From assembly GCA_018710985.1 (NCBI GenBank), contig DVIV01000064.1, positions 1-64,000 of the forward strand: 64,000 nucleotides of DNA. Reading direction: 5' to 3'. The notes beneath the pieces are model-generated. The model was given only the letters and a program-made list of their open reading frames with translations. It did not search any database and was not told where the DNA came from. This document shows positions 8,659-16,661 of the stretch, one piece after another; the stretch's first letter is position 1, and every line of letters begins with the position of its first letter. The position numbers were made by a program, and so were the translations under genes. Origin of the DNA: Candidatus Limiplasma pullicola. Its GTDB lineage: Bacteria > Bacillota > Clostridia > Christensenellales > Aristaeellaceae.

Positions 8659-9516
8659 ATGAAACGTTATGATTTTACCGTGCCGGAAAACGCGCGGGGC
8701 ACCCGCCTGTTCGCCTGCGCCTGCCGGATGCTTCCGCAGGTGCCGGCCTACGCATTGCGCCATGCCTTCCAGAAGCGCGACGTGAAGGTCGATGGCCGTC
8801 GGGTGGACCTGTCCGCCATGGCGCAGCCCGGCACGGAGGTATGCATCTATACCGACGAGGCACGGGAAAAAACCGTGCCTGTCGTCTATCAGGACGAAAA
8901 TGTGCTGATGGTGGTCAAACCGGCGGGCATCAGCTGCGAACCGGATCGCAGGGGTGGAAGAACGCTGCCCCAGCTTCTGCAGGAGCAGCTGGGTTCCGCA
9001 GCCGGGGATGCGCTTCTGTGCCACCGGCTGGACAACCCCACGGAGGGGCTGCTGCTGCTGGCCCGCACGCCAGACGTGCAAAAGGCGGCGCAGGACGCGT
9101 TCCGCCGGGGCGAGGTCCGCAAGGAATACGAGTGTCTGGTGCGCGGGACGCCCAGCCCGCGGCACGCGATATTGGAGGACTGGCTCGTCAAGGACGCGCT
9201 CCACGCGCGCGTGCGGGTGCTCGCCCGTGAGGCAGAGGGCGCCAAGCGCATCGTGACCGAATACGACGTGCTGGAACCCGGCGACTGCGCCCGCCTGCGC
9301 GTCAGGCTGCATACAGGGCGCACGCATCAGATCCGCGCGCACATGGCCTTTATCGGCCATCCGCTCCTAGGCGACGATCAGTACGGCGACCGGGACTTCA
9401 ACCGCGCGATGAAGGCGCGAAGACTCATGCTGTGCGCCGTGTCCCTCACGCTGCAGACCACCGGGCCGCTGGCCTATCTGAGCGGGCGCACGTTTACCGT
9501 CGCGCCCTCGTTTTGA
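8659..9516 (+). CDS. RluA-family pseudouridine synthase
   Basis: This is a 285-aa enzyme that isomerises uridine to pseudouridine in structured RNA. It has a short N-terminal S4-like part (DVKVDGRRVD), the catalytic HRLD motif with the essential Asp (HRLDNPTEGLLLLAR, about residue 115), KEYECLVRG, and the C-terminal HTGRTHQIRAHM and GDDQYGD motifs. This set is diagnostic for the RluA/RluC/RluD group. The target, rRNA or tRNA position, cannot be decided. It starts 6 bases after the 348-aa unknown and is followed 15 bases later by a HAD phosphatase gene. Confidence 0.92.
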   Translation: MKRYDFTVPENARGTRLFACACRMLPQVPAYALRHAFQKRDVKVDGRRVDLSAMAQPGTEVCIYTDEAREKTVPVVYQDENVLMVVKPAGISCEPDRRGGRTLPQLLQEQLGSAAGDALLCHRLDNPTEGLLLLARTPDVQKAAQDAFRRGEVRKEYECLVRGTPSPRHAILEDWLVKDALHARVRVLAREAEGAKRIVTEYDVLEPGDCARLRVRLHTGRTHQIRAHMAFIGHPLLGDDQYGDRDFNRAMKARRLMLCAVSLTLQTTGPLAYLSGRTFTVAPSF

Positions 9517-9531
9517 CGGGAGTGGAAACAC

Positions 9532-10383
9532 ATGACGGAATCCTCCGTTGCCCTGATTGCCATGGATATGGACGGCACGCTGCTGGATTCGCACCAGCGC
9601 CTCACCCCGGGCAACCTGATAACCCTGCGCGAGGCACAGGAAGCCGGCATTCGTCTGGCCATCTGCAGCGGCCGGCTGCCGGGCGACGTGGCCATGTTTC
9701 TGGATGAGGCCGGCCTGTCCGATTGCGCCATCCTCTCGCTCAACGGGGCCTATTGCCTTGAACGGTGTATGGAGGGCGCGTTTTTCAACCGGACGCTGGA
9801 CGGCGAAACGCTGGACGCGACGGTGGAAATTCTCTGCCACGCGCGGTTTCCCTTCGGGTGCTTCGCCCAAAACCGGCTGGCCATCTTCGAGGGCGATTTT
9901 CCGGTGGAAGGCGAGTTTTGGGGCACATATACCCGCGGCCGCTTCGCGCCGCAGTATCTCTACGGCGTGTCGGGACTTCATGCCCTGAAAGCGCAGGGTG
10001 TAAACAAGCTGCTGTGCATGGCGCAGGATGAGGCAAAGCTGGAGCGCGTCCGACGCGAGCTGGCGGCGCTGCCCGGCCTGGACGTGACCAGCTCATGGAG
10101 CATGAATCTGGAGCTGATGCCCGCCGGGGTGAACAAGGGCCTGGCGGTAGCCGCCCTGGCGCAGAGGCTGGGCATCGGGCCGGCGCGCGTGATGGCTCTG
10201 GGTGACTATGACAACGATGTGAGCATGCTGTCGTATGCGGGGGTGAGCGTAGCCATGGCGAACGCCAGTGAGCAGGCGCGTGCGGCAGCCGGATACCGCA
10301 CCTTCAGCAACGACGAGGATGGCGTGGCTTATGCCATCCGGCGCTACGCGCTGGACGGCAGTCCGGCCAGGGAAACACCGTGA
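9532..10383 (+). CDS. Cof-type HAD-family phosphatase
   Basis: This is a 283-aa haloacid-dehalogenase-superfamily hydrolase of the Cof/YidA subgroup, likely acting on sugar phosphates or other small phosphorylated metabolites. Motif I is DMDGTLLDS near residue 12, motif II includes ICSGRL, motif III is the Lys in NKGLAVAALAQRLG, and motif IV is GDYDNDVSML. A large C2-type cap occupies about residues 85-195. A GGGAGTG ribosome site precedes the ATG. It closes the 7.6-10.4 kb operon and is followed by a terminator. Promiscuity in this group prevents naming a substrate. Confidence 0.88.
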   Translation: MTESSVALIAMDMDGTLLDSHQRLTPGNLITLREAQEAGIRLAICSGRLPGDVAMFLDEAGLSDCAILSLNGAYCLERCMEGAFFNRTLDGETLDATVEILCHARFPFGCFAQNRLAIFEGDFPVEGEFWGTYTRGRFAPQYLYGVSGLHALKAQGVNKLLCMAQDEAKLERVRRELAALPGLDVTSSWSMNLELMPAGVNKGLAVAALAQRLGIGPARVMALGDYDNDVSMLSYAGVSVAMANASEQARAAAGYRTFSNDEDGVAYAIRRYALDGSPARETP

Positions 10384-10416
10384 GGCGGGGAACGCCGAAA
10401 CGCATTGATCGCATCC

Positions 10417-10451
10417 AAAGGGACCGGCGGACAGCATGCGCCGGTCCCTTT
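10417..10451 (+). terminator. terminator-like hairpin
   Basis: A 13-bp perfect inverted repeat (AAAGGGACCGGCG and its complement) ends in TTT within the stem. A-rich and T-rich ends make it usable on either strand, but the T-run is short. Confidence 0.6.
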
Positions 10452-10519
10452 CGTATGGCGCACAGCATGGAAAAAGTCTCCGACGCATAGCATGGACGTA
10501 TGCGGGGAGGGATGCTTTC

Positions 10520-11611
10520 ATGGCGAAAAGGAGCGGCGCGGCGGGCCTGGCGGCATGCCTTGGAGCGATCATAGGGGCGGGTTTCGCCTCCGGGCGCGAG
10601 GTAATCGTCTTTTTCACGCGATACGGCACGCATGCCTGCTGGCTGATTGCGCTCTCGGCGGGGGTGCTGGCGCTGCTTTGTGCCCTGTGTATGGATGTAG
10701 CGCGGCGGCGCGGTACGGGCTGCTGGTGGAACCTGTACGACGGCATGCCACCCTGGGTACGGGCGGCTGCGCGACTGTGTACCGCCATGATGCTGGCGGT
10801 GACGGGCGGAGCGCTGATTTCCGCTTCGGGCTGGCTGGCCATGCTGCTCTGGCCCGGCGAATGGGCATATCCCACCGGCGCGGTGGGCACACTGTTGATG
10901 GCATGGATGGTGGGGCGGCGCGGCCTTGGGGCGCTGGGCTGGATCAGCGGGCTGCTCACGGCGGCGCTGGTGGCGGCGCTGCTGGCTGCGGGCGTGGACC
11001 GCAGCGCGCCGCCTGCGGCGCTGCTTGCAACCGGGCCGGTATCCCTCCTGCAGGCAGCGGTGCGCGCCGTTGCCTATGCGGCCATGAACCTGGCGCTGGC
11101 CATCGGAGTGGTGTGCCGCTGCGCGCAGGGCACGGGGCGCCGCATGGCGCTTCTGTGCGCGGGACTTGGCATGGCGCTGGCCGCGCTGCTCTGGCTCAGC
11201 GACGGCGTGTACCGGCAGCGGCCTGAACTGCTGTCGGAGGCGTTTCCGATCGTGCGGCTGCTGGCGCGCTTCGGCCGGACCGGCTTTCTCGTCAGCGCGG
11301 GGCTTTTGTTTCTGGCGGTGTTCACGTCGCTGGCAGCGGTGCTGTGCGCGCTGGATGGGGCGGCCCAGGGACATGGGTCATGTCTGCGCGCCGCGCTGAC
11401 GCTGGGGCCGCCGCTGGCGGTTTCGCTGGTGGGCTTCGAAGGCATTGTGGACGGCCTCTATGCCCCGGCGGGGCTGGCCTGCCTGGCGCTGGTGTTTGCT
11501 CCGCTGCTGTGGGCGCGCCGCAAACTGCCCCTTGACAATCCGCGCCCGATACAGTACGATAGGAAAAAACGTACAAACGATTGCACAAGCGAAAGGAGAC
11601 CGCTGCGATGA
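10520..11611 (+). CDS. YkvI-like integral membrane protein
   Basis: The 363-aa protein has about ten hydrophobic segments and begins with the characteristic first helix GAIIGAGFASGREVIVFFTRYG, seen in the YkvI-type family related to LeuT-fold transporters. The presumed role is transport of an unknown small solute across the cytoplasmic membrane. The track starts at 10436, but ATG 10520 has GGGGAGGGA ahead of it and begins the conserved helix. The stop overlaps the next ATG by four bases (ATGA), yet a promoter for the next gene lies within its 3' end. The substrate is unknown. Confidence 0.75.
   Translation: MAKRSGAAGLAACLGAIIGAGFASGREVIVFFTRYGTHACWLIALSAGVLALLCALCMDVARRRGTGCWWNLYDGMPPWVRAAARLCTAMMLAVTGGALISASGWLAMLLWPGEWAYPTGAVGTLLMAWMVGRRGLGALGWISGLLTAALVAALLAAGVDRSAPPAALLATGPVSLLQAAVRAVAYAAMNLALAIGVVCRCAQGTGRRMALLCAGLGMALAALLWLSDGVYRQRPELLSEAFPIVRLLARFGRTGFLVSAGLLFLAVFTSLAAVLCALDGAAQGHGSCLRAALTLGPPLAVSLVGFEGIVDGLYAPAGLACLALVFAPLLWARRKLPLDNPRPIQYDRKKRTNDCTSERRPLR
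11532..11560 (+). promoter_or_regulatory. promoter inside the ykvI-like 3' end, TTGACA-17-TACGAT
   Basis: A perfect -35 and a 4/6 -10 box with 17-bp spacing lie 48 bases before the GH65 start, inside the coding end of the upstream membrane protein. The phosphorylase can therefore be expressed independently. Confidence 0.65.
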
Positions 11612-13866
11612 GCTTTGAGATTCATCCCTGGAAGGTTGTGGAAACGGGACTGGACAAGGAACGCATGCGCCTGTCCGAAAGCCTCACCTCCACGGGAAAC
11701 GGCTATATGGGCATGCGCGGAAACTTCGAGGAGGATTATACCGGCGATACCCATCTGGGCACATATATCGGCGGCGTGTGGTTTCCCGATAAGACGCGGG
11801 TGGGCTGGTGGAAAAACGGGTATCCGCAGTATTTCGGCAAGGTGATCAACGCCGTAAGGCTCAACGGCATCCATGTGGAGGTCGACGGCGAGACGCTGGA
11901 CCTGAACACCGCGCAGGTGGAGGCGTTTTACCGGGAACTGGATATGCAAAATGGGCTGTTCCTGCGGCGCTTCACCGTGCGCACGGCGCGGGGCGGCGTG
12001 CGGGTGGAGGCGGAGCGCTTCGTATCGCTGGCGCAGAAGGAGCTGCTGGCCGTGCGCTACAGCCTTACGCCGGATTATAACGCGCATGTGGTGATGCGCC
12101 CCTACCTGGACGCCAACGTGCGCAACCTGGACAGCAATTATGACGAAACCTTCTGGGATATGCTGGAGGAGGAGGAAACCGAGGACGCCTTGGCCCTTCT
12201 GACCAAAACGAAGGAAAATCCCTTCGGCACGCCGCGCTTTGCCGTGAGCGCCGCCATGAGCTGCTGGGCGGACGGGCTGGAGATGGCCGGGCGCAGGCTG
12301 GACAGCGGATATGTGGAAACCCGCTACGAGGGCGACGTGCAGGCGGGGGAGACCGCCGTGCTGGAGAAATACGCCCTGTGCTTTACCAGCCGCGACTATG
12401 ATGAAAAGGTGCTCAGCACCCTGTCGCTCAAGGCTGCCGCGCGTGCGCGCGAGCTGGGCTACGGAGAGCTGCGCGATGCGCATACCGCCGCATGGCATGC
12501 CCGCTGGGCAGGCTGCGACGTGACCATTCAGGGCGACGATGCGGCCCAGCAGGGCATCCGCTTCAACCTCTTCCAGTTGCTCAGCACCTATTCCGGCGAC
12601 GACGCGCGCCTCAACATCGGTCCCAAGGGCTTTACCGGTGAAAAATACGGCGGCGCTACCTACTGGGATACCGAGGCGTACTGCCTGCCGGTATACATGG
12701 CCATCGCCGGTCAGGACGTGGCCAAGCAGCTGCTGCTCTACCGCTGGCTTCAGCTGGACGGCGCCTATCACAACGCGCGCCAGCAGGGCCTCAAGGGCGC
12801 GCTGTATCCCATGGTGACCTTCACGGGCGTCGAGTGCCATAACGAATGGGAGATCACCTTTGAGGAGATTCACCGCAACGGCGCCATCGCCCATGCCATC
12901 TTCAACTATGCCACCTACACCGGCGACATGGATTACATGCTGCGCGAGGGGCTGGACGTATTGTGCGGCGTGGCGCGCTTCTACACCGACCGGGTGCATT
13001 TCTCCAAGCGCCATGGCAAATACATGATTCACGGCGTCACCGGCCCCAACGAATACGAAAACAACGTCAACAACAACTGGTACACCAATCGCATCGCGGC
13101 CTGGAGCATCGGCCTGTTCGTGACCCAGGCGCGCCGTGCCCCCGAGAGCCGCCGCCGGGAGCTGGCCATCACCGAGGAAGAGCTTGCGCGCATGGTGGAC
13201 GTGGTGGAGAAAATGTACTATCCGGAGGATGCGGAACTGGGCATTTTTGTGCAGCACGACACCTTCCTGGACAAGGATCTGATGCCCGCCTCGGATATCC
13301 CTGCCGGTGAGAGGCCCATCAATCAGCACTGGTCGTGGGACCATATTGTGCGCAGCTGCTTCATCAAGCAGGCGGATGTGTTGCAGGGTCTGTACTTCCT
13401 CAACCACCTTTATGACGTGGAGACCATCCGCCGCAACTTCGACTTCTACGAGCCCATGACCGTGCATGAGAGCAGCCTGTCCCCCTGCGTGCACAGCATT
13501 CTGGCCGCCCAGCTGGGCTATCACGAAAAGGCCGTGGAGATGTACCAGCGCACCGCCCGCCTGGATTTGGACAACATCAACAACGATACCGACGACGGCC
13601 TGCACATCACCAGCATGGCCGGCAGCTGGCTGGCCATGGCGCACGGCTTCGCGGGCATGCGCACCACCGACGGCCTGAGCCTGTCGCCGTTCCTGCCCGC
13701 CGCCTGGCAGGGCTACGCCTTCCAGTTCCACTACCGCGGCCGCGTCATCCGTGTCAGCGTGCGCCCGGGACAGGCGCTGGTGGAGCTGCTTGAGGGCGAA
13801 CCGCTGAAGATGACCCTCTGCGGCCAGGAGCAGACGCTTTCCGATTCCATTTCGCACGCGCTCTAA
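11608..13866 (+). CDS. GH65 family disaccharide phosphorylase (maltose/kojibiose/trehalose type)
   Basis: This is a 752-aa enzyme of glycoside hydrolase family 65, which phosphorolyses an alpha-glucoside to beta-glucose 1-phosphate plus glucose. It shows the N-terminal beta-sandwich, then the (alpha/alpha)6 barrel with YWDTEAYCLPVY, and the catalytic acid Glu in HGVTGPNEYENNVNNN (about residue 480). These residues and the length fit maltose-phosphorylase-like enzymes. There is no signal peptide, so it is intracellular. The start is ATG 11608 behind GAAAGGAG. No beta-phosphoglucomutase gene is adjacent, which is the usual partner. The linkage specificity is undetermined. Confidence 0.88.
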   Translation: MSFEIHPWKVVETGLDKERMRLSESLTSTGNGYMGMRGNFEEDYTGDTHLGTYIGGVWFPDKTRVGWWKNGYPQYFGKVINAVRLNGIHVEVDGETLDLNTAQVEAFYRELDMQNGLFLRRFTVRTARGGVRVEAERFVSLAQKELLAVRYSLTPDYNAHVVMRPYLDANVRNLDSNYDETFWDMLEEEETEDALALLTKTKENPFGTPRFAVSAAMSCWADGLEMAGRRLDSGYVETRYEGDVQAGETAVLEKYALCFTSRDYDEKVLSTLSLKAAARARELGYGELRDAHTAAWHARWAGCDVTIQGDDAAQQGIRFNLFQLLSTYSGDDARLNIGPKGFTGEKYGGATYWDTEAYCLPVYMAIAGQDVAKQLLLYRWLQLDGAYHNARQQGLKGALYPMVTFTGVECHNEWEITFEEIHRNGAIAHAIFNYATYTGDMDYMLREGLDVLCGVARFYTDRVHFSKRHGKYMIHGVTGPNEYENNVNNNWYTNRIAAWSIGLFVTQARRAPESRRRELAITEEELARMVDVVEKMYYPEDAELGIFVQHDTFLDKDLMPASDIPAGERPINQHWSWDHIVRSCFIKQADVLQGLYFLNHLYDVETIRRNFDFYEPMTVHESSLSPCVHSILAAQLGYHEKAVEMYQRTARLDLDNINNDTDDGLHITSMAGSWLAMAHGFAGMRTTDGLSLSPFLPAAWQGYAFQFHYRGRVIRVSVRPGQALVELLEGEPLKMTLCGQEQTLSDSISHAL

Positions 13867-13880
13867 GGCGCACCCCCATT

Positions 13881-13932
13881 CCGCCTCCCGCATAGGATGC
13901 AGTATCATGCATCGGCGGGAGGCGGTTTTTTT
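13881..13932 (+). terminator. terminator after GH65, overlapping the dpaA ribosome site
   Basis: CCGCCTCCCGC pairs with GCGGGAGGCGG across a 23-base loop, followed by seven T at 13926-13932. The 3' arm contains GGGAGG, which is also the only good Shine-Dalgarno for dpaA. Confidence 0.75.
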
Positions 13933-14776
13933 GCTTAGAAAGCTGTTGGTGGCCGGCGGCGACGGCCGCATGCTGCGCATGGCGCGCATGCTGGCCGGGG
14001 ACGGGTTCGACGTGTCCACGCTGGGCCTGGTTTCCGGAGATGAAAAGACGGCCGGCATCGCGTCGGCGGAGGCGCTGCTCTTTCCCTATCCCTTTGCGGT
14101 TCGGGACGGGCGCGTGCCCACGCTCACAGGTCTGACGCTGCATCCGGAGGACGTGCTGGAAAGCGCGCGTCCGGGCGCGGCGCTGCTGGCAGGCAGGGGC
14201 CTTGAACCCTGTCTGGAAGCGCCGGAGACACATGCGAAGGGGTTTGGGCTGTTCCGGTATGAAAGCAGTCCGGCCTTTCTGGAGCGAAACGCGGAGCTGT
14301 CCGCGGAGGGCACGCTGCTGCAGGCCATGGGCCGCACCGGCGACGCGCTGCCGGACATGACGGTGCTGGTGACGGGCTACGGCCGGTTCGGCCGGGCATT
14401 GGCGCAAAAGCTCAGGGCGCTGGGCGCGGACGTATGGGTGGCCGCGCGGCGCGAGGAGCAGCGCCTGGCCGCCAGAAGCGATGAGATGCGCGCCGTGGCG
14501 CTGTCGGAGCTGCCGGGTCTGGCCGGCCGCATGGACATGGTGCTCAATACCATTCCCGCCCGCGTGCTGGGCCCGGATACGCTCGCGGCCCTGCCCAAAG
14601 GCACCTGGCTTTTGGAACTGGCCAGCGCGCCCTATGGCTTTGACCGGGATGCCGCTGCGGCGCTGGGCCTGAGCGTGGAGGTTCTGCCCGCGCTGCCCGC
14701 ACGCTACGCGCCCCAGAGCGCCGCACGCGCGCTCAAACAGGTCAGCTTGGAACTGCTCCGGGAGGCATCGCTATGA
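13931..14776 (+). CDS. dpaA: dipicolinate synthase subunit A
   Basis: This is the 281-aa A subunit (SpoVFA) of dipicolinate synthase, which oxidises dihydrodipicolinate to dipicolinic acid in the mother cell; the product loads the spore core with calcium. The Rossmann motif VLVTGYGRFGRALAQKL near residue 140 binds the dinucleotide. An upstream in-frame ATG at 13907 lies inside the terminator hairpin. I prefer TTG 13931, which sits 8 bases after GGGAGG and yields LRKLLVAGGDGRML. The four-base ATGA overlap with dpaB supports coupling. Expression in the mother cell is expected from the family, but I could not identify a sigma-K site. Confidence 0.88.
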   Translation: MLRKLLVAGGDGRMLRMARMLAGDGFDVSTLGLVSGDEKTAGIASAEALLFPYPFAVRDGRVPTLTGLTLHPEDVLESARPGAALLAGRGLEPCLEAPETHAKGFGLFRYESSPAFLERNAELSAEGTLLQAMGRTGDALPDMTVLVTGYGRFGRALAQKLRALGADVWVAARREEQRLAARSDEMRAVALSELPGLAGRMDMVLNTIPARVLGPDTLAALPKGTWLLELASAPYGFDRDAAAALGLSVEVLPALPARYAPQSAARALKQVSLELLREASL

Positions 14777-15378
14777 AAAAGACGAGCATCGGGTTTGCCA
14801 TGACGGGTTCCTTTTGCACCTTCGAGCGGGTGCTCAGGCAGATGGAGGCGCTGGTGCGGCGCGGGTACGAGGTGGTGCCTGTGCTGTCCTTCAACGCCGG
14901 CATGCTGGACACGCGCTTTATGACGGCGGAGCACCTGCGCGCCCGCATCGTGGAGATCACCGGCAACGAGCCCATTGATACATTGGCCGGGGCCGAGCCT
15001 ATCGGCCCCAAGAAGATGACCGACGTGTTTCTTATCGCCCCGGCCACGGGCAACAGCCTGGCAAAGCTGGCCGGCGGCATCTATGACACGCCCGCTCTGC
15101 TGGGCGCCAAAAGCCACCTGCGCAACGACCGGCCCCTGGTGCTGGCCGTTTCCACCAACGACGGGCTGGGCGCGGCGGCGCAGAACATCGGCCGCCTGCT
15201 CAACGTGCGCAACATCTACTTTGTTCCCTTCGGTCAGGATGATCCGGTGAAGAAGCCCCGGTCGCTGGTGGCGGATTTCACCCAGATTCCGCGCACCATC
15301 GCGGCGGCGCTCTCCGGCGTGCAGATGCAGCCCATGCTGTCTTACCGCGCGGAGGAGGAGGCGCCGACTTTGCACTGA
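14773..15378 (+). CDS. dpaB: dipicolinate synthase subunit B
   Basis: This is a 201-aa flavoprotein-fold subunit (SpoVFB) that works with DpaA. The sequence has GFAMTGSFCTFERV at the N-terminus, the PIGPKKMTDVFLIAPATGNSLAKLA segment, and a C-terminal FVPFGQDDPVKKPRSLVADF, all typical of DpaB. Together with dpaA it marks an endospore former. It begins within the dpaA stop codon. No downstream gene is close enough to be part of this operon. Confidence 0.93.
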   Translation: MKKTSIGFAMTGSFCTFERVLRQMEALVRRGYEVVPVLSFNAGMLDTRFMTAEHLRARIVEITGNEPIDTLAGAEPIGPKKMTDVFLIAPATGNSLAKLAGGIYDTPALLGAKSHLRNDRPLVLAVSTNDGLGAAAQNIGRLLNVRNIYFVPFGQDDPVKKPRSLVADFTQIPRTIAAALSGVQMQPMLSYRAEEEAPTLH

Positions 15379-15431
15379 TGGCCGCGCCCCCTGTCAGAAC
15401 CTGTCCGCTGTGGGGAAATAATGTAACAAAC

Positions 15432-15460
15432 TTGCAATAAAATTGATTTCGTTGTAAACT
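15432..15460 (+). promoter_or_regulatory. promoter, TTGCAA-17-TAAACT
   Basis: It lies in an AT-rich gap behind dpaB, 38 bases before the secreted DUF3298-like gene, with 17-bp spacing and fair matches to both hexamers. Confidence 0.5.
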
Positions 15461-15498
15461 ATACACTGCACAAGAATCGCCGGAAGGAAGTGACCGCC

Positions 15499-16644
15499 AT
15501 GCGAAAAATGCTTTGTATCCTGCTGCTCCTGCTGGCGCTGGCCGCGCCCGCCCTGGCCCAGACCCAGGTGGACGAGGTGCGCACGCAGATCGGGGAAAAC
15601 TACGTGGCCTACCCGCAGCTCACCGGCATGGCGGACGAGGCCGTGCAGAAGAAAATCAATGACGACATCGTGCTTTCCTCCGGCGTGACCAATCACCTGG
15701 TCACGCTGGCCACGCTGGGGGACAGCCCGTGGGGCCTGAAGGTGGACTATCGGGTGGCGCTCCTGGAGGACGGCGTGTTTTCCGCCGTGATCAACGCCCA
15801 GGGCAAGATGCCGGATGGACATGAGGGACAGGCCTATTCCGCCCTGACCTATGACCTCACCACCGGCGAGCGGCTGTCGCTGGACAAGCTGTTTGAGGAT
15901 GTGGACGCAGCGGTCGCGTGGATGGAGGCCGCCGCGGAGGAAAGCCTTGGGCAGGAGCTGAGCGGCTATATGGAATACAGCGACCTGACACCCCTGCCGC
16001 GGGAGGCCTTCACGCTGGACGCGGACGGCATCACTTTCTGGTATCCGTCCGACCAATTGCGTCTGATGAGCGGCTACAGCGGAGCATGCCAGTTTTTCTA
16101 CAGCGAGCTTGCGGGTTTTTTTCTGACAGGAGAGGACGAGCTGCCTGCCCAGATCTGCGCGGTGCAGGCTCCGCTGTCCCGGCAGGAGGCGCGCAAGGCC
16201 ATTGAGGATGCGGTCGCGGCGGGCAAGCTGCCCCACGTTCCCGTCGCTTTGGGCGACCGCATGACCGATGTGGTGGACCGCTACCGCCTGCTGCGCACCC
16301 CGGACGAATTTCCCGGCGGGCGCTACTACGTGCTGGAAGAGCCGGTTTTCCGTGAGGTGCTGGTTATTTCGGATGCCATTCAGACCGGTTATGGCGCCTC
16401 CGTGGTGGAAGGCGTGCAGATGCGCCGCGGCGATCTGTGCGGCCTGCAGATCGGACAGGCCGTGCGGGAGGACTGGCGCGCCATCTTGGGCGATCCCGAC
16501 GAAACCATGATCTTTACCGACAGCATGGCCTATGATTATGGTCTGCCTGTGGGGGAAAGCGACGTTTATCATTTTGGGGAGCACGAGCTCAGGCTTCACA
16601 CTGATGCGGACGGCGTGCTGCGCGCCGTGCAGCTTGGCAAGTAA
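15499..16644 (+). CDS. secreted protein with DUF3298/RsiV-like domain
   Basis: The 381-aa protein has a clear signal peptide (MRKMLCILLLLLALAAPALA, cleavage before QTQ). Residues about 25-200 resemble the DUF3298/DUF4163 region of RsiV-type and PdaC-type proteins: YPQLTGMADEAVQKKINDDI, then LTYDLTTGERLSLDKLFED and ITFWYPSDQL. The C-terminal half, with paired GDRMTDVVDR-like stretches, is unassigned. It is probably exported and cell-wall associated. Start ATG 15499 follows GGAAGGAAG. It is 17 bases ahead of ftsK, suggesting co-transcription. Confidence 0.7.
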   Translation: MRKMLCILLLLLALAAPALAQTQVDEVRTQIGENYVAYPQLTGMADEAVQKKINDDIVLSSGVTNHLVTLATLGDSPWGLKVDYRVALLEDGVFSAVINAQGKMPDGHEGQAYSALTYDLTTGERLSLDKLFEDVDAAVAWMEAAAEESLGQELSGYMEYSDLTPLPREAFTLDADGITFWYPSDQLRLMSGYSGACQFFYSELAGFFLTGEDELPAQICAVQAPLSRQEARKAIEDAVAAGKLPHVPVALGDRMTDVVDRYRLLRTPDEFPGGRYYVLEEPVFREVLVISDAIQTGYGASVVEGVQMRRGDLCGLQIGQAVREDWRAILGDPDETMIFTDSMAYDYGLPVGESDVYHFGEHELRLHTDADGVLRAVQLGK

Positions 16645-16661
16645 CGGAGGAACGGACATTC

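Noticed and set aside
11458-14058. 866-aa minus-strand ORF antisense to GH65
   Set aside because: It is a shadow of the phosphorylase frame: no ribosome site, no recognisable domain, low-complexity composition.
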